Below, in pieces: positions 15,805-25,746 of a stretch of DNA of 64,000 nucleotides (positions within the stretch are counted from its first letter, which is position 1; every line of letters starts with the position of its first letter). The notes under the pieces are model-generated. The model saw only the letters and a list, made by a program, of their open reading frames with translations, was not told the DNA's origin and did no database searches. The stretch is from Streptomyces sp. SAJ15 (GTDB taxonomy: Bacteria > Actinomycetota > Actinomycetes > Streptomycetales > Streptomycetaceae), in contig NZ_NISY01000002.1 in NCBI RefSeq assembly GCF_007595705.1, positions 930,001 through 994,000 of the forward strand. The letters are read 5' to 3'. A program made the translations under genes and the position numbers.

Positions 15805-18699
15805 GTGGCACCATCCATGCGCGATGGCACGCGATCGACCACGACGAACGACACATCCACGGGCCGGGACGAAGGGCCGCCCGCACTGGAGCTCCTCGTC
15901 CACGGCGTCGGCGGGGCGACGCCCCAGGACATGCTGACCGACCCGCGCACCACACGGGTCACCGGAGACGAGACGGCCGGCGTCTACCGGCGCATCGACG
16001 ACGACGACGCCGAGGAACGGCCGCACGACTACCGCGCGGAACCGGTGCGCGAGGCGTACTGCTGGTCCAACCTCACCTCCGGCAACGGCGCCCGCGCGCT
16101 GTGGCTGCTCCTGCTGCCCTTCATGGTGGCCAACCTGGCCCACTGGATGCGCCCGCCCGCCGCCAGCCGCCGCGACCCGTGCGTGCGCGCCTACGGCCTC
16201 CTGGTCCGGCTGGTGGCGCTCAGCCTCACCGTGCTGCTGGTCGCCGGCGCCTGCGAGGTGGTGCTCGACCTGTTCGCCTGGCAGTGCGCCGGCACCGCGA
16301 GCTGCGTCGCGGACCGCTCCTGGCTCGGCTTCATGTCCGCCGAGGACGGCGGCTGGTGGAGCCAGCCCGGCCGCCGGCTGGCCCTCGCCGCCGTGCTGCC
16401 CGCCGCCCTCACCGGGCTGCTGTGGTACCTCTCCAACCGCACCTGGAGCGCCTACGAGTCCCAGGAGCCCGCCGGCCGACCGGTGGGCGAGGACGACCCC
16501 GCCGCCGGCGACCACCCGGCCCTGCGCCTGCCCGGCTTCTGGTACGGCCGCCGGCTCGTCGCCCGGCTGCGCGCCGCCCACACCGCCGCCGGCTTCCTCA
16601 CCGTCGCCGCCGCGGTGACGGCCGCCGCCGCCCGCCACGACCGGCGGCCCGGCGGCAGCACGGCGCTGGACGTCGCCGGCTGGCTGCTGGCGGCCCTGCT
16701 GGCCGCCGGCGCCCTCGTGGTGCTCTCCGTGGTGTGCCGCCGAGGCCGCAGCGAGACCCGGATGGACCAGAGGCTGGACCGGCTCACCATCACCGCGCTG
16801 CCCGGCGCCGCACTCGGCTGCCTCGCCCTCGCCCTGCTCTACGCGGGCTGGTCCCGCCCCGGGTGGAGCTCCCGAGGACGGCTGCCGGGAGACGGCGCCT
16901 TCGGCGCCCTGGTCCTGCTCCAGGTCGCCCTCGTCGTGGGGCTGGCGGGATGCGCCCTGGTGCTGCACCGCGCGGCGCCGACCCCCCGCACCCCGCTCAA
17001 GGGACTCGGCGGCCCGACCGTGGCGATGCTCGCCTGCGGACTGGGCGGGGTGCTCGCCGGAGGCGTGGCCCAGCGGGTGGCCGACTGGATCGACGGCGGC
17101 GCCACCCCCGGCATGCCGGGCGCGCCGATGCCCGGACCTCCGGTGCTGCTGTCCTGGCAGGCCGCGGTCGTCCCCGTGCTGCTGGGGGTGCTCGTACTGC
17201 TGGCCGGCGTGGTCGCGCTGCGGGTGTGGCGGGTCCGCGGGCGGGAGATCCACACCGTGCCGTACGGCTATCCCGGCGAGCGACCGGACGGGGTGCGCAC
17301 CCGCCGCATCGCCGGCGCCGTCGCCCGCGCGGGCGCCACCGACGACGTGCCGACCATCGTCGGCCCGGTCGCCCTGTGCGCGCTGCTGCTCGGTGCCTGC
17401 GCGGTCGCCGGGGCCTGGGGGACCGGCGAGGTGCCGGGCCGGGCCGCCGACGACGCGCCCGGCGTGGTGGACGCCGCCGCCGAGACCGCGCAGGCCCTCG
17501 GCTCCTGGCTGATGGGGCTGGCCTTCCTGACCTTCGTCACCTGGGCCCGACGCGCCTACCGCAGCCCGTCCGCCCGCCGCACCGTGGGCATCCTGTGGGA
17601 CGTCGGCACCTTCTGGCCGCGCGCCGCCCATCCGCTCGCCCCGCCCTGCTACGCCGAGCGGGCCGTGCCCGACCTCACCTGGCGGATGCGGACCTGGACC
17701 GAGCACACCGGCGGTCGGCTGGTGATCTCCGGGCACTCCCAGGGCAGCGTGCTGGCGGCCGCGGCGGTCTGGCAACTGGACCGCGAGGCCCGCGGCCGGG
17801 TGGCGCTGCTCACCTACGGCTCGCCCCTGGAGCGGCTGTACGGCCGCTGGTTCCCCGCCTACTTCGGCCCGGGCCCGCTGCGCGCGCTCCACCGGGAGGT
17901 GCGCTGCTGGCGCAACCTCTGGCGCTACACCGACCCGATCGGCGGCCCCATCCGCCTGCCGGCCGGGGCGGGAGCGGACGTGGACTGCGACGCCTTCAAG
18001 GACCCGCTCGCCTACGGCCGCACCCCCGAACACCCGCTGCCCGCACCGATCCTCGGCCACTCCGACTACCAGGCGGACCCGGCCTTCGACCGGGAACGAG
18101 CGGCCCTGCTGGCCCGCCTCCCGGCACCCACCCGACACGCCGCCCCCGACACGGTCGGAGACGCCTTTGCGGGCGTCGGCCTGGGTGGGGCCGGGGACGC
18201 CGTGCCGGTGGAGGCTGCTCCGGGTGACGTGAGCCCTGCGGCTGCCGGGCCGGTCGGTGGCCCGGGTACCGATGGGGCGGGGGGTGTTCCGGATGACGCC
18301 GGCCTTCCGGGTGCCGGCCGGGTCGGGGTCGGAGTCGTCTCGCCGGAGGACTCCGAACCCTCGGGTGTCGACTCGGCCGGGGCCGCGGTCGTCGCTGGTG
18401 CGGAGGCTGTTCTGGAGGGCGTCGTTCTCTCGGGTGTCGACTCGGCCGGCGCCGCGGTCGTCGCTGGTGCGGAGGCTGTTCTGGAGGACGCCGGTCCCTC
18501 GGGGGCCGATCCGGGCGGCGCCGCGGTCACCGCGGTGGTGGAGGCCGCTTCGGACGGCGTCGAGCCCGCGGGGGACACCCCGGCACCCGCCGGTCCTCAC
18601 GCCCCCGGTCAGGCGGGCACCGCCTCCGCGGCCGTGCCCGGGCAGACGACCCCGCCGACGTCCGACGGGGACTCTCCTCGTCCCGGTCGGCCGGACTGA
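15805..18699 (+). CDS. Large polytopic membrane protein with alpha/beta-hydrolase (lipase-like) domain and repeat tail
   Basis: About 964 residues from GTG 15805 (GGGGGA five bases upstream); the ATG at 15817 is the alternative. ELLVHGVGG near residue 35 looks like the first hydrolase strand with oxyanion HG. Several hydrophobic segments then span about 100-620 (WLLLLPFMVANLAHW, RLVALSLTVLLVAGACEVV and others). The nucleophile elbow GHSQGS sits at 643-648 (Ser645), and GHSDY further on may supply the His. The last 150 residues are Ala/Gly/Val-rich and repetitive. It is presumably a membrane-bound esterase or lipase. It converges on the AAA+ gene with 9 bp between. Confidence 0.75.
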   Translation: MAPSMRDGTRSTTTNDTSTGRDEGPPALELLVHGVGGATPQDMLTDPRTTRVTGDETAGVYRRIDDDDAEERPHDYRAEPVREAYCWSNLTSGNGARALWLLLLPFMVANLAHWMRPPAASRRDPCVRAYGLLVRLVALSLTVLLVAGACEVVLDLFAWQCAGTASCVADRSWLGFMSAEDGGWWSQPGRRLALAAVLPAALTGLLWYLSNRTWSAYESQEPAGRPVGEDDPAAGDHPALRLPGFWYGRRLVARLRAAHTAAGFLTVAAAVTAAAARHDRRPGGSTALDVAGWLLAALLAAGALVVLSVVCRRGRSETRMDQRLDRLTITALPGAALGCLALALLYAGWSRPGWSSRGRLPGDGAFGALVLLQVALVVGLAGCALVLHRAAPTPRTPLKGLGGPTVAMLACGLGGVLAGGVAQRVADWIDGGATPGMPGAPMPGPPVLLSWQAAVVPVLLGVLVLLAGVVALRVWRVRGREIHTVPYGYPGERPDGVRTRRIAGAVARAGATDDVPTIVGPVALCALLLGACAVAGAWGTGEVPGRAADDAPGVVDAAAETAQALGSWLMGLAFLTFVTWARRAYRSPSARRTVGILWDVGTFWPRAAHPLAPPCYAERAVPDLTWRMRTWTEHTGGRLVISGHSQGSVLAAAAVWQLDREARGRVALLTYGSPLERLYGRWFPAYFGPGPLRALHREVRCWRNLWRYTDPIGGPIRLPAGAGADVDCDAFKDPLAYGRTPEHPLPAPILGHSDYQADPAFDRERAALLARLPAPTRHAAPDTVGDAFAGVGLGGAGDAVPVEAAPGDVSPAAAGPVGGPGTDGAGGVPDDAGLPGAGRVGVGVVSPEDSEPSGVDSAGAAVVAGAEAVLEGVVLSGVDSAGAAVVAGAEAVLEDAGPSGADPGGAAVTAVVEAASDGVEPAGDTPAPAGPHAPGQAGTASAAVPGQTTPPTSDGDSPRPGRPD
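18361..18567 (+). repeat. 69-bp in-frame tandem repeat, 3 copies
   Basis: Units begin at 18361, 18430 and 18499, an exact 69-bp (23-codon) period. Copies 1 and 2 are nearly identical; the third has diverged. They encode GVDSAGAAVVAGAEAVLE-type units in the C-terminal tail of the membrane hydrolase. Confidence 0.92.
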
Positions 18700-18708
18700 C
18701 GCATCGCC

Positions 18709-21138
18709 TCAGGGGAGGTCGGGGAGGTCCTCCGGGTAGAGCAGCGTCAGCTCCTCGGTGGTGGGGTCGGTCAGCTGGGCGACCCGACCGGCGTGCCGCT
18801 CCACCATCGCCTCGAACGTCTGCCGCGCGGTGCGGCCGTTGCCGAACGCGGGGCCTTTGGGGATCGCGGTGAAGTACGCCAGCAGGGCCTGCGACGCGCC
18901 CGCGCCGATCCGGTACTCCTGTTCCTCCGCCTGCTGCTCCACGATCCGTACCAGCTCGGTTGGGGCGTAGTCGCCGAAGGTGATGGTGCGGGAGAAACGG
19001 GAGGCCACCCCGGGGTTGACGGTCAGGAACCGCTCCATCTCCTCGGTGTAGCCGGCGACGATGACCACCACCGCGTCCCGGTGGTCCTCCATCAGCTTCA
19101 CCAGCGTGTCGATCGCCTCCCGGCCGAAGTCCCGGCCGGCGTCCTCCGGCGAGAGCGCGTACGCCTCGTCGATGAACAGCACCCCGCCGCGTGCCCGGTC
19201 GAACGCCTCCTGGGTGCGGATCGCCGTGGAGCCGATGTGCTCGCCCACCAAATCCACCCGGGAGACCTCCACCAGATGGCCGCGCTCCAGCACGCCGAGG
19301 GAGGCCAGGATCTCGCCGTAGAGCCGGGCCACCGTGGTCTTGCCGGTGCCGGGGGAGCCGGTGAAGACCAGGTGCCGGCGGACGGAGGCCGCCTTGAGCC
19401 CGGCCTGCCGGCGCCTGCGGCCGACCTCGATCATGTCGGTGAGGGCGCGCACCTCGCGCTTGACGCTCTCCAGGCCCACCAGCGCGTCCAGCTCGCCCAG
19501 CACCTCCTTGGCCTCCCGCGCGGTGCCGCCGGGGGCCGGCTCCGGCGTCGCCGAGGTGGTGGGCGGCTCGGCGGTCCGCGGCGTGGGCACGCTGCCCAGC
19601 AGCCCGACGGTGGCGCCGATGGGCTGGGTGGCGGTCAGCGGCACCAGGGGCTCCGGTGCCGACTTCGTGGCGCTCTCGTCGCTGGTGCAGTCCTCGCTGA
19701 CCGGCCCCGGCTCGGCGAACTCGTAGCCGCCCCGGGCGCACCGCTCCGTGCGGCAGCGGGTCAGCGTGGTGCGGCAGCCGTCGATGATGTGGAACCCGTA
19801 GCCGCTGCTGCCGGTCACCCGGCAGGAGTGGAAGGTGCCCCGGCCCTGCGCGGAGACGTAGAAGCCCGCCTCGGAGGGCGCGCTCACCGTGGTGCGCTCG
19901 ACGGTCGGGTCGGCGCCCTTGGTGACGATCACCCCGGTCGCCACCCCGTCGATGGTGCAGCCGGCCAGGGCGCCGCCGCTGCCGTGGTCGCGGAACCAGG
20001 CCCCGGTCGACGCCTCCCGGATACGGCAGTCGTCCAACTGGGCGATGGCGCCGTCGCTGACCGACACCGCCGTGTTGCGGACCTGGGAGATGTCGCTGTC
20101 GACGACGTCCGCGCGGGAGCCGCGGTCCAGCACGAAGAGCGCGTCCGGGACGTCGTGCACCCGGCACGCGTCCAGCACCGCGGTGGCGCCGTCGCTCACC
20201 CACACCGCCGGGTAGTCGCCGGTGCTGTCCTGTATCTCGCACTGGTTGGCGTCGACGCGGGTGCCCGGGTCCCACACCGACAGGCCGTTGCGCCCGAAGC
20301 GGCGCACCGTGGAGCGGGTGAGCGTGAGCACCGAGCGGGACCGCAGGTCGACGCCGTTCTCCGGGACGTCGTGGATGTCGCAGTCGGCGAGCGTGAGGAC
20401 GGCGTCGGTGTCGAGGTTGACCCCGTCGGCGGAGGTCCGGTGCACACGGCAGTCGGTGAGGTGCCCGGTGGCCCGCGCGGACACCTGCACTCCCGCGCCC
20501 TTGACCTCGTACACCTCGCAGCCGATCGCCTCCAGGGCGCTGGTCTCCCCGGTGACCGAGAGCCCCGCGCCGGAGGTGTGGTGGACGCGGCAGCGCTCCA
20601 GGCGCGGATGGCCGCCGCCGCGCACCGCGACCCCGGACTGGCCGGCGGCGACCACCTCGCACTCCTCGAACACCCCGCCCGCGCCGTCCAGCACGCTCAC
20701 GCCCACGCCGGCCGGGTTGTCGACGGTGCAGCGGCGCACGGTCGGCCGGGCCCCGCCCCGCACCTCGATGCCGACCGCGGACCGGGTCGCCACCCGCAGG
20801 TCCGTCAGCTCCGGGGTGCCGTCCTCGATCAGCAGCGCCGGCGAGGCCGCGTCCTGCCCCTCGATGTGCAGGTCCTGCACGGTCGCGGAGGCCCGGATGG
20901 TCAGCGCGACGCCGTCGGCCGGGGCGATCCGCACCACGCCGCGCGCGCCGTCCGGGCCACGCAGGGTGACCGCCCGGCTGACGACCAGGTTCTCGCGATA
21001 GGTGCCGGGGGCGATGGACAGCACATCGCCGTCGGTGGCGGCCTCCAGTGCCGCGGCGAGGGAGGCGTACTCTCCCGTGCGGCGTCGCCAGCGCGACGTT
21101 CCGGTGTGCGTCACCTGGACGACTGAGCCGTGTGCCAT
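18709..21138 (-). CDS. Parallel beta-helix / AAA+ ATPase fusion (CbxX/EccA-like C-terminus)
   Basis: 809 residues from ATG 21138. Residues about 15-490 are a right-handed beta-helix of roughly 20-25-residue rungs (repeated G-V-V-x-G, C-x-V/I-x patterns), beginning with a NosD-like YASLAAALEAATDGDVLSIAPGTY. A Pro/Thr linker follows (about 490-545). The AAA+ module has Walker A GSPGTGKTT near 590 and Walker B GGVLFIDEA near 650, with an arginine-finger region NPGVASRFSRTI. The AAA part resembles CbxX/CfqX and the type VII secretion ATPase EccA. No other ESX genes are near. Role unknown; a chaperone-like remodelling function is inferred. Confidence 0.82.
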   Translation of the reverse strand: MAHGSVVQVTHTGTSRWRRRTGEYASLAAALEAATDGDVLSIAPGTYRENLVVSRAVTLRGPDGARGVVRIAPADGVALTIRASATVQDLHIEGQDAASPALLIEDGTPELTDLRVATRSAVGIEVRGGARPTVRRCTVDNPAGVGVSVLDGAGGVFEECEVVAAGQSGVAVRGGGHPRLERCRVHHTSGAGLSVTGETSALEAIGCEVYEVKGAGVQVSARATGHLTDCRVHRTSADGVNLDTDAVLTLADCDIHDVPENGVDLRSRSVLTLTRSTVRRFGRNGLSVWDPGTRVDANQCEIQDSTGDYPAVWVSDGATAVLDACRVHDVPDALFVLDRGSRADVVDSDISQVRNTAVSVSDGAIAQLDDCRIREASTGAWFRDHGSGGALAGCTIDGVATGVIVTKGADPTVERTTVSAPSEAGFYVSAQGRGTFHSCRVTGSSGYGFHIIDGCRTTLTRCRTERCARGGYEFAEPGPVSEDCTSDESATKSAPEPLVPLTATQPIGATVGLLGSVPTPRTAEPPTTSATPEPAPGGTAREAKEVLGELDALVGLESVKREVRALTDMIEVGRRRRQAGLKAASVRRHLVFTGSPGTGKTTVARLYGEILASLGVLERGHLVEVSRVDLVGEHIGSTAIRTQEAFDRARGGVLFIDEAYALSPEDAGRDFGREAIDTLVKLMEDHRDAVVVIVAGYTEEMERFLTVNPGVASRFSRTITFGDYAPTELVRIVEQQAEEQEYRIGAGASQALLAYFTAIPKGPAFGNGRTARQTFEAMVERHAGRVAQLTDPTTEELTLLYPEDLPDLP

Positions 21139-21471
21139 GGTGCTGTCGAGCCCCCACCTCGTGCGCGCGTTGCGTGCGGATGACCGTGTCTGCTGTGTGG
21201 TGAAGGCCCCACCGTAGCGTGCGTGGAGGAGGCCGAGTTGACCGGTCAGCCGAGGCGTGGCGAGGCACAGCGCCCGGCCGAGCCCGGGCTCGCGGCCCGG
21301 CTCGGCCCCCTCGTGGCCGACGTGGTCGCCCCGTCGTGGCCGGGCTCGCGGCGTCGCTTGGGCGTGTTGCCGTCGAGTTCGCGGCCCGCCCCGCCCGCCG
21401 TCCGCGACGCCCTGCGCCGAGGTCGTGGGGAGCCTCCGTCCGTTCCGTACCGGCCTCGTACAATTGTCCGC
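21139..21471. other. Divergent intergenic region (333 bp)
   Basis: It separates the AAA+ gene from the DUF6126 gene. No gene is supported; long frames here lack a plausible start and family features. The right end carries the leaderless-type promoter noted at 21459. Confidence 0.4.
21459..21464 (+). promoter_or_regulatory. -10 hexamer for a leaderless transcript
   Basis: TACAAT ends 7 bp before the DUF6126 ATG, the spacing expected when transcription starts at the start codon itself. No Shine-Dalgarno sequence is present between them. Confidence 0.5.
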
Positions 21472-21648
21472 ATGACCGACGAGACCCCCGCCGAGCCCCG
21501 GCCCGTGCCCGTCAGCAACGGTGCGGGCACCGAGGAGTACAAGGAGCGCGGCGTCGCGCTGCGGGTCTTCATCTACGTCGTCGCCGCACACGCTCTCGGG
21601 GCCTTCATCTGGCTGCTGTTCGAGCTCGGCGCGAGCGCCCAGAAGTAG
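21472..21648 (+). CDS. DUF6126 small membrane protein
   Basis: 58 residues: a charged N-terminus (MTDETPAEPRP, then EEYKERGVALR) and a single hydrophobic helix, FIYVVAAHALGAFIWLLF, near residues 34-51. This matches DUF6126, a small Streptomyces membrane protein of unknown role. In other loci the family often lies near helix-turn-helix regulators; none is adjacent here. Likely translated from a leaderless mRNA. Confidence 0.8.
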   Translation: MTDETPAEPRPVPVSNGAGTEEYKERGVALRVFIYVVAAHALGAFIWLLFELGASAQK

Positions 21649-21735
21649 CCGCCCGTATCCACTCGGGAGGAGCCGCCGGAGGGGGCAGCCGATCCGGGAT
21701 CGCCGGGGCTGCCGGGGTCGCCGGCCGGGCCCGGC

Positions 21736-22167
21736 TCAGGACAGCCGCATGGCGAGCGTGACCACCGCGCCGCTCGTCCCCGCGGTGACCGTCAGCCGGT
21801 CCGTGACCAGCTTGGTCAGCCACAGCCCGCGGCCGGTGGTGGCGCCGTCGAGGCCGGGCAGCAGCTCGGGGATCACATCGGCGGAGAAGCCGGGGCCGGA
21901 GTCGGTGATCTGGCACTCCAACTCCTCGCCGATCCGGCGGAGCAGCAGCGTGCCCTTGCCGCCGGCGTGCTCGACCGCGTTGGTGGCGATCTCGTCCACG
22001 GCGAGGACGAAGTCGCCGCGGCGGATCTCCGACAGCCCGGCCCAGGCGGCGCACTGCTCGACCTGGACCCGTAGCTCGGGGAGTTCACGGGCGGTGAAGC
22101 GGCGACGCAGCAGGCACTGCGGGGCGCCGGAGTCGTCGTCGGCCGGGCGGCGTGGATCGGCTAGCAC
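21736..22167 (-). CDS. Anti-sigma-type ATP-binding protein paired with MEDS gene
   Basis: 143 residues from GTG 22167. GHKL ATPase: N box LAVDEIATNAVEHAGG, G1 DSGPGFS, G2 GRGLWLTKLVTDRL. It resembles RsbW-like kinases. The start codon overlaps the end of the MEDS gene (22161-22167), so the two are translationally coupled and probably act as partners: the MEDS protein's STAS domain is the type of module such kinases bind or phosphorylate. The sigma factor they govern is not identifiable; the SigB-type sigma at 42226 is a candidate elsewhere in the window. Confidence 0.85.
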   Translation of the reverse strand: MLADPRRPADDDSGAPQCLLRRRFTARELPELRVQVEQCAAWAGLSEIRRGDFVLAVDEIATNAVEHAGGKGTLLLRRIGEELECQITDSGPGFSADVIPELLPGLDGATTGRGLWLTKLVTDRLTVTAGTSGAVVTLAMRLS

Positions 22168-23078
22168 CGGGGCCTCCCCTCGGCGAGGGTGAGGTGGGGT
22201 ACGGCGTCCGCGCCGAGCCGGCGGAGCGTCAGGGAAAGGTAACTGTCGCACAGAACCGTGATCCGTTCGTGGCCGGTCGCGCCATGGGCGATCGACAGCA
22301 GGTCGCCGGCGCAGCCGAAGGACAGGAAGTGGAGGTCGGTGAGGTCCACCGTCAGCCGACGGTGGACGCTCGTCCGGTCCACCGCCTCCCGCAGCGCCGC
22401 GGTGAACCGCTCGCGGGTGGCGGCGTCCGCCTCGCCGCTGAGGTGGAGCAGCTGAGGCAGAGGGTAGCCGGCGCGCAGCGAGCCGAGCCGTTCCATGAGG
22501 TTGCGTGGATGGGCTCTGGCCATGGCTCTGAGCGTCTCCGCCGTGAACGCCCGGCGGTCGTAGGCGCAGATCTCGCTGTAGGGGTGGCCGGTGAACAGGT
22601 GGGCTGCGTGGGTCTCGCGGTGTTCCATGGCGGCGATGGCGGCGCCGAGCGCGGCCACCCAGTGCATGTCGATGAAGGCACGGAGCGCCCGGTAGCCGTC
22701 TCGGATCGCCCGTGCGGCCTCCTCGGCCAGCCGGAACATCTGCCGTTCCGCGGTGAACTCCCGATCCGGCGCGATCAGCTGCGCCATGCTGCTGATCACC
22801 AGCTGGCCGCGGCGGCGCGCGGCCGCCACGGCCGGGCTGCCGGCGTCCAGCCGGTCCAGCACCTCGTACTCCGGCACTCCGGGCGGCGGGAGGACGATCA
22901 CCTTCTCGCCCCGCGCCAGCCCGAGCCAGGTGAAGGCGGTCAGCACCTCCCACCGCGTCTCGTCGTCGTCATAGCTGACGAAGGCGTGGTCGCCCGGGCG
23001 CATCCGGTGCACGGGTATGGACCGGTCGCAGTTCCCGTCGGCCGCCGCCTGTGCCGCTTCCGCGTCCCGGGCAGGCAT
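22161..23078 (-). CDS. MEDS-domain plus STAS-domain regulatory protein
   Basis: 305 residues. An N-terminal MEDS (DcmR-type sensory) domain spans about 20-190: HAFVSYDDDETRWEVLTAFTWLG, then GEKVIVLPPP and DMHWVA. The C-terminal region about 215-300 looks like a STAS fold (VHRRLTVDLTDLHFLSFGCAGDLLSIA), where Ser, Cys or Thr after DL could be a phosphosite. MEDS-STAS proteins with a following GHKL ATPase occur widely in Streptomyces and are thought to control sigma factors or sense small molecules. First gene of a two-gene unit. Confidence 0.85.
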   Translation of the reverse strand: MPARDAEAAQAAADGNCDRSIPVHRMRPGDHAFVSYDDDETRWEVLTAFTWLGLARGEKVIVLPPPGVPEYEVLDRLDAGSPAVAAARRRGQLVISSMAQLIAPDREFTAERQMFRLAEEAARAIRDGYRALRAFIDMHWVAALGAAIAAMEHRETHAAHLFTGHPYSEICAYDRRAFTAETLRAMARAHPRNLMERLGSLRAGYPLPQLLHLSGEADAATRERFTAALREAVDRTSVHRRLTVDLTDLHFLSFGCAGDLLSIAHGATGHERITVLCDSYLSLTLRRLGADAVPHLTLAEGRPRC

Positions 23079-23328
23079 TCGGTGTCGCCCCCCTGATGGC
23101 CGTGCGCTGTCTGTGGTTGGCAGAGGCTACGGCGGGACGGACTGTGGCTTCGCATGGCTGCCCGGCGGGACCGCGGTTGTCGCACATTGCATCTGATCTG
23201 GCCTGAAGTGGCTGATGCGGAGATGCGTTCCGCTCGACTTCGACCGATCGCTTTTCTGTTGCCTGGAGCGGGGCGAGAGGACGGTCCATCAGCGCGTCGC
23301 CGACGCCGTCGCTCGCACCCGCTCCCGC

Positions 23329-25746
23329 CTAGCCCGGCCAGCTCCAGTCCACCACCTCGGGCAGGTCCGTGCCGTGCTTCCGCACCCAGTCGTGGTGCCG
23401 ATGGCGGACATCGGTCATGGCCTGGCGCAGCCCGGCCGCGTGTGTCGCGAGCCCCGGCACCCGGTCGACGACGTCCATGACCAGCCGGTAGCGGTCCAGG
23501 TCGTTGCGGACCACCATGTCGAAGGGCGTGGTCGTGGTGCCCATCTCCTTGTAGCCGCGCACATGGATCTGCGGGTGGACGGTCCGCCGGTAGGCGAGCC
23601 GGTGGATCAGCCAGGGGTAGCCGTGGTAAGCGAAGATCACCGGCTTGTCGCGGGTGAAGACGGCGTCGAACTCCTCGTCCGGCATCCCGTGCGGATGCTG
23701 GTCTCGCGGCACCAGCCGCGTCATGTCCACCACGTTCACCACCCGCACCGCCAGCTCCGGCAGGTGCTCGCGGAGCAGCGCGGCGGCGGCCAGCGCCTCC
23801 TGGGTGGGCACGTCGCCGGCGCAGGCCAACACCACGTCGGGGTCGACGCCGGGGCGTTCGGTGCCGGCCCACTCCCAGATCCCGGCGCCGCGCGCGCAGT
23901 GGGCGCGCGCCTGTTCCAGCGTCAGCCAGTCGAAGGCGGGCTGCTTGCCGGCGACCACGACGTTGACCACGTCCCGGGTGCGCAGCACGTGGTCGGCGAC
24001 GCACAGCAGGGTGTTGGCGTCCGGCGGCAGATAGACCCGCACCACGTCCGGCCGCTTGTTGAGCACATGGTCGACGAAGCCCGGGTCCTGGTGCGAGAAG
24101 CCGTTGTGGTCCTGCCGCCACACATGCGAGGTGAGCAGGTAGTTGAAGCCCGCGACCGGCGCCCGCCACGGGATCTCCCGCGCGGTCGCGATCCACTTCA
24201 TGTGCTGCGCGGCCATGCTGTCGACGATGTGCGCGAACGCCTCGTACGAGGAGAACAGGCCGTGCCGCCCGGTGAGCACATAGCCCTCCAGCCAGCCCTG
24301 GCACAGGTGCTCGGAGAGCACCTCCATCACGCGCCCGTGCCGCCCCAGGTGCTCGTCCACCTCCAGCAGCCGCGCCTGCCAGCTCTTGTCGGTGGCCGCG
24401 TACAGGTCCTGCAGCCGGTTGGACGCGGTCTCGTCGGCGCCCATGACCCGGAAGTCGCGGCGCTCGGCGGTGTCGGCCATCACCTGCCGCAGCATCCCGC
24501 CCAGCACCCGGGTCGGCTCGTGCAGCCGGGTGCCGGGCTTGTCCACGTCGACCGCGTGATCGGCGAGGTCGGGCAGCGGCAGCTCGCGCAGCAGCCGGCC
24601 GCCGTTGGCATGCGGGTTGGCGCCCAGCCGGCGGTCCCCCGAGGGCACGAAGGCCAGCACGTGCTCGCGCGGGTGCCCCTCCTCGTCGAACAGCTCCTGG
24701 GGCAGGTACGAGCGGAGCCACAGGTCCAGCTCCCGCAGCCGGTCCGGGTTCTCCCGGACGGCGGACAGCGGCACCTGGTGGGCGCGCCAGGTGCCCTCCA
24801 CGGGCACCCCGTCCACCTGCGCCGGGCCGGTCCAGCCCTTGGGTGTGCGGAGCACGATCATCGGCCAGCGCGGGCGCCCGAGGCCGGCCGGGGCGTCGTC
24901 GGGCCGCGGGGCCTGTCCATGCCGTCCGCCCTCCCGCGCTCCGCGCTGGGCGGCCGCGATGCGGTCCAGCGCCACGTCCAGGGCGGCCGCCATGGAGCGG
25001 TGGACGTGGGCCGGGTCGCTGTCCGGCTCGGCGTTCACATACAGCGGCTCGTGGCCGTAGCCGCGCAGCAGGGCGTCCAGCTCGTCCTCGGGGATGCGGG
25101 CCAGCACCGTCGGGTTGGCGATCTTGTAGCCGTTGAGGTGCAGGATGGGCAGCACGGCCCCGTCGTGGACCGGGTCCAGGAACTTGTTGCCGTGCCAGGA
25201 GGCGGCCAGCGGGCCGGTCTCCGCCTCGCCGTCGCCGACCACGCAGGCGACCAGCAGGTCCGGGTTGTCCAGGGCCGCCCCGTAGGCGTGCGCGAGTGAG
25301 TAGCCGAGCTCGCCGCCCTCGTGGAAGGAGCCGGGGACGTCCGGCGCGGCATGGCTGGGCACGCCGCCCGGGGTGGAGAACTGGCGGAAGAGCCGGCCCA
25401 TCCCCGCCGCGTCCCGGCCCACGTCCGGGTACAGCTCGCCGTAGGTGCCCTCCAACCAGGCGCCGGCGAGCACCGCGGGCCCGCCGTGCCCGGGGCCCCA
25501 CACGCACACCGTGTCCAGATCCCGCTCCGAGATGACGCGGTTGAGATGGGTGTAGACCAGGTTCAGCCCGGGGCAGGTGCCCCAGTGCCCCAGCAGCCGG
25601 GGCTTGATGTGGTCGGGCCGCAGGTGCTCGGTGAGCAGCGGGTTGCCACGGAGGTAGATCTGTCCGGCGGCGAGGTAGTTCAGCGCGCGCCAGTGCGCGT
25701 CGAGCTGTTCCACGGCGGTGTCCGTGAGCGAGGACCGTGTCTCCAT
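23329..25746 (-). CDS. xfp: Phosphoketolase (xylulose-5-phosphate/fructose-6-phosphate)
   Basis: 805 residues, the normal length. It cleaves xylulose-5-P or fructose-6-P with phosphate to acetyl phosphate plus a triose or tetrose phosphate, using thiamine diphosphate. Seen: [15 protein letters not shown], the loop [18 protein letters not shown], the ThDP motif GDGEAETGP (GDG...) with [11 protein letters not shown], and [19 protein letters not shown] in the middle domain. ATG 25746 is chosen because [12 protein letters not shown] leads into the conserved start. Divergent from a cyclic-nucleotide-binding protein 163 bp away, which may control or sense the same carbon flux. No acetate kinase is adjacent. 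Confidence 0.95.
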   Translation of the reverse strand: METRSSLTDTAVEQLDAHWRALNYLAAGQIYLRGNPLLTEHLRPDHIKPRLLGHWGTCPGLNLVYTHLNRVISERDLDTVCVWGPGHGGPAVLAGAWLEGTYGELYPDVGRDAAGMGRLFRQFSTPGGVPSHAAPDVPGSFHEGGELGYSLAHAYGAALDNPDLLVACVVGDGEAETGPLAASWHGNKFLDPVHDGAVLPILHLNGYKIANPTVLARIPEDELDALLRGYGHEPLYVNAEPDSDPAHVHRSMAAALDVALDRIAAAQRGAREGGRHGQAPRPDDAPAGLGRPRWPMIVLRTPKGWTGPAQVDGVPVEGTWRAHQVPLSAVRENPDRLRELDLWLRSYLPQELFDEEGHPREHVLAFVPSGDRRLGANPHANGGRLLRELPLPDLADHAVDVDKPGTRLHEPTRVLGGMLRQVMADTAERRDFRVMGADETASNRLQDLYAATDKSWQARLLEVDEHLGRHGRVMEVLSEHLCQGWLEGYVLTGRHGLFSSYEAFAHIVDSMAAQHMKWIATAREIPWRAPVAGFNYLLTSHVWRQDHNGFSHQDPGFVDHVLNKRPDVVRVYLPPDANTLLCVADHVLRTRDVVNVVVAGKQPAFDWLTLEQARAHCARGAGIWEWAGTERPGVDPDVVLACAGDVPTQEALAAAALLREHLPELAVRVVNVVDMTRLVPRDQHPHGMPDEEFDAVFTRDKPVIFAYHGYPWLIHRLAYRRTVHPQIHVRGYKEMGTTTTPFDMVVRNDLDRYRLVMDVVDRVPGLATHAAGLRQAMTDVRHRHHDWVRKHGTDLPEVVDWSWPG

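Noticed and set aside
15709..18600. 963-codon minus-strand open frame opposite the membrane hydrolase
   Set aside because: Gly/Arg/Ala-rich, no family features; a high-GC shadow of the plus-strand gene.
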